In this document: in pieces, positions 16,814 through 24,354 of the stretch
How positions within the stretch are numbered: position 1 is the stretch's first letter
Layout: each line of letters opens with the position of its first letter
Source: Actinocrinis puniceicyclus
GTDB lineage: Bacteria > Actinomycetota > Actinomycetes > Streptomycetales > Catenulisporaceae
Length of the DNA stretch: 49,968 nucleotides
Assembly (NCBI RefSeq): GCF_018283645.1
Contig: NZ_JAGSXH010000040.1
Span: 1-49,968, forward strand
Direction of reading: 5' to 3'
The notes under the pieces: generated by a model
Told to the model about the DNA's origin: nothing
What the model saw: only the letters and a program-made list of their open reading frames with translations
Databases searched by the model: none
Program-made: the position numbers and the translations under genes

Positions 16814-17472
16814 CAGTGTCCCGGTCCCTTCGCGAAGATCTCCTCGACCTTCGGCAACTCGGAGGCGAGCAAGGCCACGTGTGCGAGGTCGCCTTCCTGC
16901 AGCACGGTCTCGTTGTTGGGAAGCATCGCGTGCCCGAGACGGGTGAGGGCGGCGATACGCACGCCTGCCGCGTCCTCCAGGCGCGAAACCCGGTGGCCGA
17001 CCCAGCTCGCGTTCATGTTCACCTCGGCGAGGATCACGGTGCCGGACGGGTCCCGCCAGTGCTCGTCCGCGCCGGCCGGCAGCAGGCGCCGCAGCATCTG
17101 GTCCGCGGTCCAACGCACGGTGGCCACCGTGGGAATCCCGAGCCGCTGGTAGATCTCCGCGCGCCGCGGGTCGTAGATGCGCGCGACCACGTTCTCCACG
17201 CCGAAGGTCTCCCTGGCCACCCTGGCGGCCAGGATGTTGGAGTTGTCGCCGCTGGAAACCGCGGCGAAGGCGCCCGCGCCCTGGATTCCCGCGTCGATGA
17301 GCGTGTCCCGGTCGAATCCGGTGCCGGTCACCCGGCGGCCCGCGAACCCCGTGCCGAGACGACGGAAGGCGTTCGGATCCTGATCGACCACGGCGACCGA
17401 GTGGCCCAGGTCCTCCATGCTCAGGGCCAGCGCGGAACCCACGCGGCCACAGCCCATGATCACGATATGCAA
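16813..17472 (-). CDS. ceoB: TrkA-type potassium uptake regulatory protein CeoB (TTG start)
   Basis: The 219-residue product begins HIVIMGCGRVGSALALSME after the start codon, with an RCK-N Rossmann domain, VAVVDQDPNAFRRLG and GTGFDRDTL, followed by an RCK-C domain at about 140-215. There is no ATG or GTG at the usual N-terminus; the codon before His is TTG, preceded at 9 bp by GAGGAG. I therefore call TTG the start, which restores the standard length and matches the size of its partner. The gene is co-translated with ceoC through a TGATG overlap. It is divergent from the TrmA-like gene. Confidence 0.85.
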   Translation of the reverse strand: MHIVIMGCGRVGSALALSMEDLGHSVAVVDQDPNAFRRLGTGFAGRRVTGTGFDRDTLIDAGIQGAGAFAAVSSGDNSNILAARVARETFGVENVVARIYDPRRAEIYQRLGIPTVATVRWTADQMLRRLLPAGADEHWRDPSGTVILAEVNMNASWVGHRVSRLEDAAGVRIAALTRLGHAMLPNNETVLQEGDLAHVALLASELPKVEEIFAKGPGH

Positions 17473-17675
17473 CTGCCTGGTCTCCTCGGTCCGTCTGCGG
17501 CGCGCACCCATACAGGCCGCACGGGCTTTCGCCGCTCTGTGTCTATCATCTGTCGGGCGTGCCGCCCAGGGCGGGGTTGGCGGCCGTCCGGCGGCAGGCT
17601 CAGAAGGTTCTACCCTGGTGCTTGAGCCTGACCGAACCGTCCGGCGCGGTCGCCCGCTGTAGATCGGATCCCCCA

Positions 17676-19049
17676 GTGCCCGCTCGTTACGCATCCCGCA
17701 CGAAGTCCGCTCGCGAGAACGCTTCCACAGGCCGCTCGCGCGCCGAGCGCCCGGAGACGCGCGCCGACCACGGCCCCAGCATGGCGGGGCAGCGCTTCGA
17801 GGTGGAGATCGGCCCCGTCGCGCACGGCGGGTTCTGCGTGGCGCGGTACGAGGGCCGGGCGGTGTTCGTGCGGCACGCCTTACCGGGCGAACGTGTTGTG
17901 GTCGAGGTGACCGAGGGAGCCGAGGGCGACCGCTTCCTGCGGGGCGATGCCGTCGAGATCCTGCTGGCCTCGCCGGACCGGGTCGAAGCCCCCTGCCGGT
18001 TCGCCGGGCCGGGGAAGTGCGGCGGCTGCGACTGGCAGCACGCGACCCCGCAAGCGCAGCGGCGGATGAAGGCGGCGGTCGTCGCGGAACAACTGCGCAG
18101 GCTCGCGAAGATCGACCGGGAAGTCGTCGTGGAGGAGTTGCCGGGAACGCCGGACGGCCTTGGCTGGCGCACCCGCGTTCAGTTCGCCATTGACGACGAA
18201 GGCCGCGTCGGCCTGCGTAAGCACCGCTCGCACGAGATCGTGCCGGTGGACCACTGCGTCATCGCGTCACCTGACGTCGAGCAGGCGGGTGTCGAGTCGC
18301 GCGCTTGGCCCGGCATGGCGGGCGTGGAGGTGATCGCCGCGACCGGGTCGTCCGATCGGACCGTCGTCGTCACGCCGCGAGCGGGCCACCGCGTGCCACT
18401 GGTCGAGTTGGACGTGCCCGTGTCCGTTCTGCGCGGCGACGGCAAGGGCGGCACCCAGCGCATCCACGGCCGCGGCCACGTGCGGGAGGTCGCCCTCGGG
18501 CAGACGTGGAAGGTCAGCGGGTCGGGCTTCTGGCAGGTGCACCCGGCAGCGGCCGACGCGCTCGCCGCGGCCGTCCTCGACGCGGTGAAGCCGCGGCCGG
18601 GGGAGACCGCGATGGACCTGTACTGCGGCGTCGGCCTTTTCGCGGCCCCGCTCGCCGCGGCGGTCGGCGCGGACGGCGAGGTGGTCGCGGTGGAAGCCGA
18701 CGCGGCCGCACTCGCCGACGCCTCCGCCAACCTGGCCGGGTTCGAGCAGGTCGTGCTGGTGGAGGAGCGGGTGGACAGGGCGCTGGACCAGGCGCCGGAG
18801 GGTTTCGAGGCCGAGGTCGTAGTGCTCGACCCGCCGCGGTCCGGTGCTGGGCGCGCGGTCGTGGACCGCATCGCGGCGCTCAAGCCGCGCGCGATCGCGT
18901 ACGTCGCCTGCGATCCTGCCGCGCTGGCGCGAGACACCGCCTACTTCGCCGAACGCGGCTACACGCTCGCCGACCTGCGGGCTTTCGATCTGTTCCCGAT
19001 GACCCACCATGTGGAATGCGTGGCGACGCTTGTCCGGGACGATCGCTAG
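17676..19049 (+). CDS. TrmA/RlmD-type SAM-dependent RNA m5U methyltransferase
   Basis: The protein has a TRAM domain (FEVEIGPVAHGGFCVARYEG, HALPGERVVVEVTEG), a [4Fe-4S] site with CRFAGPGKCGGC, the GFWQVHP block, SAM motif DLYCGVGLFAAPLA, DPPRSGAG and the catalytic nucleophile in YVACDPAALARD. It should methylate a uridine in tRNA or 23S rRNA; which one is not clear from sequence. The GTG at 17676 gives 457 residues; an ATG at 17781 gives 422 and begins right at the TRAM domain. The gene corresponds to Rv2689c, which also adjoins the ceo genes in mycobacteria. Confidence 0.88.
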   Translation: MPARYASRTKSARENASTGRSRAERPETRADHGPSMAGQRFEVEIGPVAHGGFCVARYEGRAVFVRHALPGERVVVEVTEGAEGDRFLRGDAVEILLASPDRVEAPCRFAGPGKCGGCDWQHATPQAQRRMKAAVVAEQLRRLAKIDREVVVEELPGTPDGLGWRTRVQFAIDDEGRVGLRKHRSHEIVPVDHCVIASPDVEQAGVESRAWPGMAGVEVIAATGSSDRTVVVTPRAGHRVPLVELDVPVSVLRGDGKGGTQRIHGRGHVREVALGQTWKVSGSGFWQVHPAAADALAAAVLDAVKPRPGETAMDLYCGVGLFAAPLAAAVGADGEVVAVEADAAALADASANLAGFEQVVLVEERVDRALDQAPEGFEAEVVVLDPPRSGAGRAVVDRIAALKPRAIAYVACDPAALARDTAYFAERGYTLADLRAFDLFPMTHHVECVATLVRDDR

Positions 19050-19052
19050 GAT
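19047..19052 (+). promoter_or_regulatory. Possible -10 for the glyA riboswitch transcript
   Basis: TAGGAT overlaps the stop codon of the methyltransferase gene and lies about 8 bp before the riboswitch region. No -35 at normal spacing was found, so the call is tentative. Confidence 0.3.
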
Positions 19053-19059
19053 CGTCTCA

Positions 19060-19165
19060 GGCGAGCCGCGACTGGCGCTTCGGCGTGACAGACAGGCCGA
19101 CTAGGTGGGCGTAACCACCGGGAAGCGGCCCGCCGTTCCGAGTGGGCACCGTGCGCCTGGGTGTT
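19060..19165 (+). ncRNA. ZTP riboswitch (pfl motif) upstream of glyA
   Basis: Three blocks match the conserved core of the ZTP/pfl riboswitch in order: GCGACTGGCG (19068-19077), CCACCGGGAAGCGG (19115-19128) and GCGCCTGGGTG (19153-19163). The spacing of about 95 nt fits, and glyA is one of the classical targets. The aptamer senses ZMP/ZTP, which accumulates when 10-formyl-tetrahydrofolate is short, and would raise GlyA synthesis to refill the one-carbon pool. The region lies between the methyltransferase stop and the glyA ribosome site. A covariance-model search was not possible here. Confidence 0.85.
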
Positions 19166-19202
19166 CGCCGCCACCGTAGTTAGCCCAACGATGGAGGCAG
19201 AC

Positions 19203-20504
<1,302 letters not shown>

Positions 20505-20523
20505 GCCGGGCCACGCCGTGTTC

Positions 20524-20557
20524 GAGTGCTGCCGCACACCGCCGTGCGGCAGCACTC
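20524..20557 (+). terminator. glyA terminator hairpin
   Basis: GAGTGCTGCCGCAC (20524-20537) pairs perfectly with GTGCGGCAGCACTC (20544-20557) around a 6-nt loop. It begins 19 bp after the glyA stop. No T-tract follows. Confidence 0.85.
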
Positions 20558-20710
20558 TGACGCATCGGCTCCTGCGCGGCCCGCCCGGCGCGTCACGGCG
20601 CGATGTGGTCTAGGCCGCAGTTTCGCCGCCGCCGAGCCCGGTGACCTGGGGTGATAGGAATGGGGCGGAGAGTGGCCGACAACAAACCCGGGCGAGTTTG
20701 CGCGCAGGGC

Positions 20711-20740
20711 TTGGCGGTTATGCCCTTGTGACCCTATCGT
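20711..20740 (+). promoter_or_regulatory. Candidate promoter within the glyA-dinB gap
   Basis: TTGGCG (20711-20716) and TATCGT (20735-20740) are 18 bp apart. Transcription would begin near 20747, just before the first stem-loop of the putative RNA. Confidence 0.45.
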
Positions 20741-20746
20741 TATCAG

Positions 20747-20940
20747 TGCTCCGCCTAGGTGCGGAGTCCGCCGGGGCCGGTGCGCCCGGTGGCGTGCGTT
20801 CCCAACCCTGAGCGGGGAACACCCGTCACCGGACGTGAGCCGAAGGACGGCCCGGGCGACGACGTCGGATTGAGCCTCCGGCTGTGCGGACACGTGGATA
20901 GTAGGGCCGTGGCGGGCGACCGTCGCGGCCCTCTACTTTT
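20747..20940 (+). ncRNA. Putative structured RNA or attenuated leader upstream of dinB
   Basis: Downstream of the promoter-like sequence there is a stem CTCCGC/GCGGAG with a 6-nt loop (20749-20766). A second stem GTTCCC/GGGAAC follows at about 20797-20819. Further G/C-rich pairings precede a hairpin with GGGCCG/CGGCCC (20904-20931) ending in TTTT (20937-20940). This is the layout of a small RNA of about 195 nt or of a leader with an attenuator. I do not recognise a known family and transcription is unproven. Confidence 0.35.
20899..20940 (+). terminator. Hairpin with T-run, intrinsic-terminator-like
   Basis: The arms GGGCCG (20904-20909) and CGGCCC (20926-20931) pair, extended by TAG/CTA pairs with a small bulge, and TTTT follows at 20937-20940. 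A T-run is unusual among the hairpins of this window. Confidence 0.5.
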
Positions 20941-21021
20941 CTGTGTCCTACTCGCAACCTCGGCGGTGCGCTCGGCGCGGGTTGTATGGGCCTTGTCGGT
21001 GCTGAGCGCGACCATGGAGAC

Positions 21022-22593
21022 ATGGACCGTCCGCCCTCCCCAGCGCCGCTGACACGGCAAGCGCCGTCGGTGCTGCACGTGGACATGGACGCGTTCTACG
21101 CGGCGGTCGAGCAGCAACACAAGCCGAGCCTGCGCGGCAAACCCGTTGTCGTCGGCGGCGTCGGCCTGCGAGGAGTGGTTTCCACCGCGAGCTACGAGGC
21201 GCGTGCGTTCGGCGTGCGTTCCGCCGTCCCGACAGCGCTCGCACGACGGCTGTGTCCGAACGCGGCGTACCTCTATCCGCGCTTTGCCGCGTACCACGCG
21301 GTCAGCACCGTCGTGATGCAGCTGCTGCGGGAGCTCTCGCCCCTGGTGGAGCCGGTGAGCCTGGACGAGGCATTCGTCGATCTCGCGGCGATGCCTGACG
21401 GAGCACCTCGGGATATCGAGCAGGTGCGTGGGATCGCGGAGGAGTTACGCTCCAGGATCGCGCGGCGCACCGGCCTGACCGCATCCGTGGGTGGCGGGAC
21501 CTCGAAGCTGATCGCGAAGGTCGCCTCGGACGCGCAGAAACCGGACGGCTGCGTGATCGTCCCGGTCGGCGGCGAGCTGGACTGGCTCGATCCGCTGCCG
21601 GTGCGCGCGCTGTGGGGCGTGGGTCCCGCGACCGCGGACCGGCTGCGCAAGATCGGCGTCGGCACCGTCGCCGAGCTCAGGGTCCTGACCGAGTCCGACC
21701 TGGTCGGGCTGCTCGGCACGGCGTGGGGCGGCATGCTGTTCCGGCTGGCCCGGGGCATGGACGCGCGTGCGGTGGAACCGGAGCGGCCGACCAAGTCCAT
21801 CAGCGCCGAGGACACCTATCCGCACGACCTGGCGGACCGTGCCGCGATGCGCGCCGCGGTGACGCAGCTCGCCGAGCGGGTGGTGCGCCGGCTGCGGTCG
21901 GCGGGCCACACCGGGCGCACCGTGACCGTGAAGGCGCGCGGTCATGACTTCACCACGGTGACCCGTTCGGAGACCTTCGGCGCGCCGACAGATGACGAGC
22001 GTCTGGTCGTGGAGGCCGCGATCAGGCTGCTCGACGATGCGGTGCCGGCGGCGACCGCGTCCTCGACGGGCATCCGCCTGCTCGGTGTCGGCATTTCAGG
22101 ACTCGCCGACTACGCGCAGGGCGACCTGGTGGCGGAGCTGGCGAGGCTTGAGCGCGCACTCGGCGCCGCCGAGGCGCGAGCGCAGGCAGGGGCCGGCGAT
22201 GGCGGCGCCCCGGGCGACGGAGAGGCTGGTACGGGCTTCGCCGAGCCGAACCCGGCCGGGCCGGATGGCGAGCCGCCGCCCGGCGCTGGTGCCGGTGCCG
22301 CCGCTGCGCATGGGGAGAGCGGCCCGGCGGTTCCGGCGGTAACACTGTTCGGCCCGGTCCCGGTGGACCGGGCGGCGCGTAGGTGGCTCGCCGGGCAAGA
22401 CGTGCGGCACGCGCAGCGCGGACCGGGCTGGGTGCAGGGCGCCGGGGTTGGGCGGGTTACCGTGCGATTCGAGGGACCGGACACCGGGCCCGGCCGAATA
22501 GGTACTTTCCGGGCGGACGATCCCGATCTCGAACCGCTGGATGCGGGAGAGGTTGCTCGGGAGGCGCTGCGGTCACGTCAGTCGCCGGCTTAG
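21022..22593 (+). CDS. dinB: DNA polymerase IV (Y-family)
   Basis: DinB is an error-prone polymerase that bypasses lesions and can be loaded by the beta clamp. The 523-residue protein has the catalytic VDMDAFYAAVEQ and SLDEAFVDL motifs, FGVRSAVPTALARRLCP, the thumb HhH region ALWGVGPATADRLRKIGVG and a little-finger domain to about residue 365. A Gly/Ala/Pro-rich insertion of about 50 residues follows, then VTLFGPVP, which could be a clamp-binding motif. The ATG at 21022 fits the usual short N-terminus; an earlier in-frame start at 20986 is less likely. Confidence 0.93.
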   Translation: MDRPPSPAPLTRQAPSVLHVDMDAFYAAVEQQHKPSLRGKPVVVGGVGLRGVVSTASYEARAFGVRSAVPTALARRLCPNAAYLYPRFAAYHAVSTVVMQLLRELSPLVEPVSLDEAFVDLAAMPDGAPRDIEQVRGIAEELRSRIARRTGLTASVGGGTSKLIAKVASDAQKPDGCVIVPVGGELDWLDPLPVRALWGVGPATADRLRKIGVGTVAELRVLTESDLVGLLGTAWGGMLFRLARGMDARAVEPERPTKSISAEDTYPHDLADRAAMRAAVTQLAERVVRRLRSAGHTGRTVTVKARGHDFTTVTRSETFGAPTDDERLVVEAAIRLLDDAVPAATASSTGIRLLGVGISGLADYAQGDLVAELARLERALGAAEARAQAGAGDGGAPGDGEAGTGFAEPNPAGPDGEPPPGAGAGAAAAHGESGPAVPAVTLFGPVPVDRAARRWLAGQDVRHAQRGPGWVQGAGVGRVTVRFEGPDTGPGRIGTFRADDPDLEPLDAGEVAREALRSRQSPA

Positions 22594-22663
22594 CCGAGGC
22601 CCCGGTGTGCCCGCGGCCGGTCGCTGCGGCCGGCGCGACCCCGTGACAGGTGCCGGAAGTCCG

Positions 22664-22692
22664 TTCAGATCACACCTGGCATGGCCTAATCT
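22664..22692 (+). promoter_or_regulatory. Promoter of the SAM methyltransferase gene
   Basis: TTCAGA (22664-22669) and TAATCT (22687-22692) are separated by exactly 17 bp. The predicted 5' leader of about 50 nt contains a perfect 8-bp hairpin, GCGCGCGG/CCGCGCGC (22702-22723). Confidence 0.55.
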
Positions 22693-22749
22693 GATCACGC
22701 AGCGCGCGGAGGACACCGCGCGCGACCGCCGTCGAAGTGAGGCCCTGCC

Positions 22750-23577
22750 GTGGTTACCGACCGCACGAATCCCAGAAGCTCGGTGCGGACCGCTGTGTTG
22801 TGGGGCGTGGTGCGTTCGGCCCTGGAGACGATCAAGCGCGAGCCGGCTGCGGGCGATGTGCGCTCAGGGCGAGCCGCCGCCGGCGAGCCGGGCCCACCCG
22901 TACCGCTCGACATCGTGGACGTCGGCGGCGGCACCGGCGGCTTCGCCGTCGCGCTTGCCGGGCTCGGACACCGGATCACCGTGATTGATCCGAGCCCTGA
23001 CGCGCTGGCGGCGTTGGAGCGGCGGGCGACCGAGGCTGGGGCCTCCGACTCGGTGCGGGCCGTGCAGGGCGACCTCGGCACGGTCTTCGACGTGCTCGAA
23101 CCCGGCTCCTGCGACGCGGTGCTCTGCCACGGCGTGCTCGAGTACGTCGAAGACCCCGCCGAGGGCTGCCGTAGTGCCCGCGGTCTGCTGCGTCCCGGCG
23201 GCATTGCAAGTTTCCTGGCGGCGAATCGCACGGCGGTCGTGCTCGCCCGAGCGCTCGGCGGCCATGTCGCCGAAGCCCTCGCGGCGCTGCATGATCCCCG
23301 CGGCCGGTTCGGCGCGCACGACCCGGTGCCGCGCCGCTTCGGCGAACAGGCACTGCGCGACCTGGTCGAGCAGGCGGGGCTGACCGTCCACGCAGTCCAC
23401 GGCGTGCGCATCTTCGCCGACCTGGTGCCGGCCGCCGCCATCGACGTGCCGGTCGGCAGCGGGCCCGCGGCCAACGTCGCCGATCTGCTCTCCCTCGAAG
23501 CCGCCGCCTCGGCGCTGCCCGAGTTCCGGGCCATGGCCACTCAGCTGCACGTGCTCGCCGGCCTGGACGAGGCGTAA
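22750..23577 (+). CDS. Class I SAM-dependent methyltransferase
   Basis: The 275-residue protein has the Rossmann motif I IVDVGGGTGGFAVALAGLGH near residues 54-73, the acidic motif VIDPSPDALAALE, and VLCHGVLEYVEDP as motif IV. It resembles SmtA/CmoM-like methyltransferases, but the substrate cannot be deduced. The N-terminal VRTAVLWGVVRSALETI is typical of the actinomycete homologues found between dinB and DUF3040. The start is a GTG. The gene has its own promoter and is followed by a small hairpin at 23582. Confidence 0.85.
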   Translation: MVTDRTNPRSSVRTAVLWGVVRSALETIKREPAAGDVRSGRAAAGEPGPPVPLDIVDVGGGTGGFAVALAGLGHRITVIDPSPDALAALERRATEAGASDSVRAVQGDLGTVFDVLEPGSCDAVLCHGVLEYVEDPAEGCRSARGLLRPGGIASFLAANRTAVVLARALGGHVAEALAALHDPRGRFGAHDPVPRRFGEQALRDLVEQAGLTVHAVHGVRIFADLVPAAAIDVPVGSGPAANVADLLSLEAAASALPEFRAMATQLHVLAGLDEA

Positions 23578-23581
23578 CCTG

Positions 23582-23601
23582 ACTGCGTGGCGTGACGCAG
23601 T
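23582..23601 (+). terminator. Short hairpin after the methyltransferase gene
   Basis: ACTGCGT (23582-23588) pairs with ACGCAGT (23595-23601) around a 6-nt loop, starting 5 bp after the stop codon. There is no T-tract. Confidence 0.5.
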
Positions 23602-23665
23602 GTCATCCTCTCGCCCCGCCCGGGCCGCTGAGGACGGTCCGAAAGCGGAAAATTGAGCAGCGCCG

Positions 23666-23694
23666 TTCCGCACACGCGGGGGCCTGCCTATCCT
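23666..23694 (+). promoter_or_regulatory. Candidate promoter of the DUF3040 gene
   Basis: TTCCGC (23666-23671) and TATCCT (23689-23694) are 17 bp apart. The leader contains GGTGT/ACACC (23706-23725), a small hairpin before the ribosome site. Confidence 0.4.
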
Positions 23695-23764
23695 TGACCT
23701 CAAGAGGTGTCGGTGCTGAAACACCGCAGCTCGCCCTTGCGTAACGTCCAGCGAGGAGGACCCC

Positions 23765-24154
23765 GTGCCGCTGTCCGAGCATGAGCAACGGCTGCTCGAG
23801 CAGATGGAGCGGGCGTTGCACGCCGAAGATCCGAAGTTCGCGTCCGCGCTCCAGGGAAACAAGCTGCGCCGCAGGCTGCGCCGCCGGGTCGGGTTCGCCG
23901 TGGCGGGGGTGCTCGCAGGGGGAGCGCTCATCGGCTATGGAATAGTCGCTGGGCGGGTCGCGCTCGACGCCGCGGGTGCGGCGGTTGTCGTGGCCTGCGC
24001 GTGGCTGGCGTGGCTCAGCTGGCGCCGCATCCCGGCCCCCGGGCAGATCGTGCCCGCCTCCAGGCTGAGGCCGCGCCGCACGCCGCGGTCCGGCTCCTTC
24101 CGCCAGCGCATGGAGCTGCGCTGGCAGCGGCGCCGCGAGCGCGACGGGTTCTGA
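23765..24154 (+). CDS. DUF3040 family membrane protein
   Basis: This 129-residue protein starts PLSEHEQRLLEQMERALHAE, the hallmark of DUF3040. A basic LRRRLRRRVG precedes two membrane segments at about 42-60 and 66-85, and the C-terminus is Arg-rich and cytoplasmic. The function is unknown. In actinomycetes it regularly lies just outside the dcw cluster near the MoxR/transglutaminase genes, as here. The GTG start follows AGGAGG by 6 bp. Confidence 0.93.
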   Translation: MPLSEHEQRLLEQMERALHAEDPKFASALQGNKLRRRLRRRVGFAVAGVLAGGALIGYGIVAGRVALDAAGAAVVVACAWLAWLSWRRIPAPGQIVPASRLRPRRTPRSGSFRQRMELRWQRRRERDGF

Positions 24155-24178
24155 CCACCTGGACCGCGGCCGCTGCGC

Positions 24179-24199
24179 GCCGGCCGTCTTCCGGCCGGC
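24179..24199. terminator. Hairpin between convergent DUF3040 and transglutaminase genes
   Basis: GCCGGCC (24179-24185) pairs with GGCCGGC (24193-24199) around a 7-nt loop. It lies 25 bp after the DUF3040 stop. Confidence 0.5.
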
Positions 24200-24354
24200 C
24201 TGCCGGGAAGCCTGGCAGCGTCGCGCACCGCGCCACCCGGAGGGTGTCCCGTTCGGTTCCCTGGCCGAGGTGACGACCGGCATGCCGCGGGATGGCCGGG
24301 TTGTCGATCGCCCGATCCGTTCCCGATCCGTTCCCGGGCCGGGCCGAACCCTTC

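Larger units (their letters stand above)
20558..21021. other. Non-coding stretch between glyA and dinB
   Basis: I see no convincing gene on either strand here. Open frames exist but lack family resemblance or ribosome sites. It contains a promoter-like sequence (20711-20740), several stem-loops and an intrinsic-terminator-like hairpin (to 20940). No actinobacterial SOS box (GAACNNNNGTTC) is evident before dinB. Confidence 0.6.

Noticed and set aside
20505-21021. A tRNA or 6S RNA gene in the glyA-dinB gap
   Set aside because: No T-loop-like GGTTCGA sequence or cloverleaf was found, and the two ends are not complementary as 6S RNA would need.
20941-21021. A LexA/SOS box before dinB
   Set aside because: No GAACNNNNGTTC match was seen; the nearest partial match (GAAC followed by GTCA near 20817) is incomplete and too far upstream.
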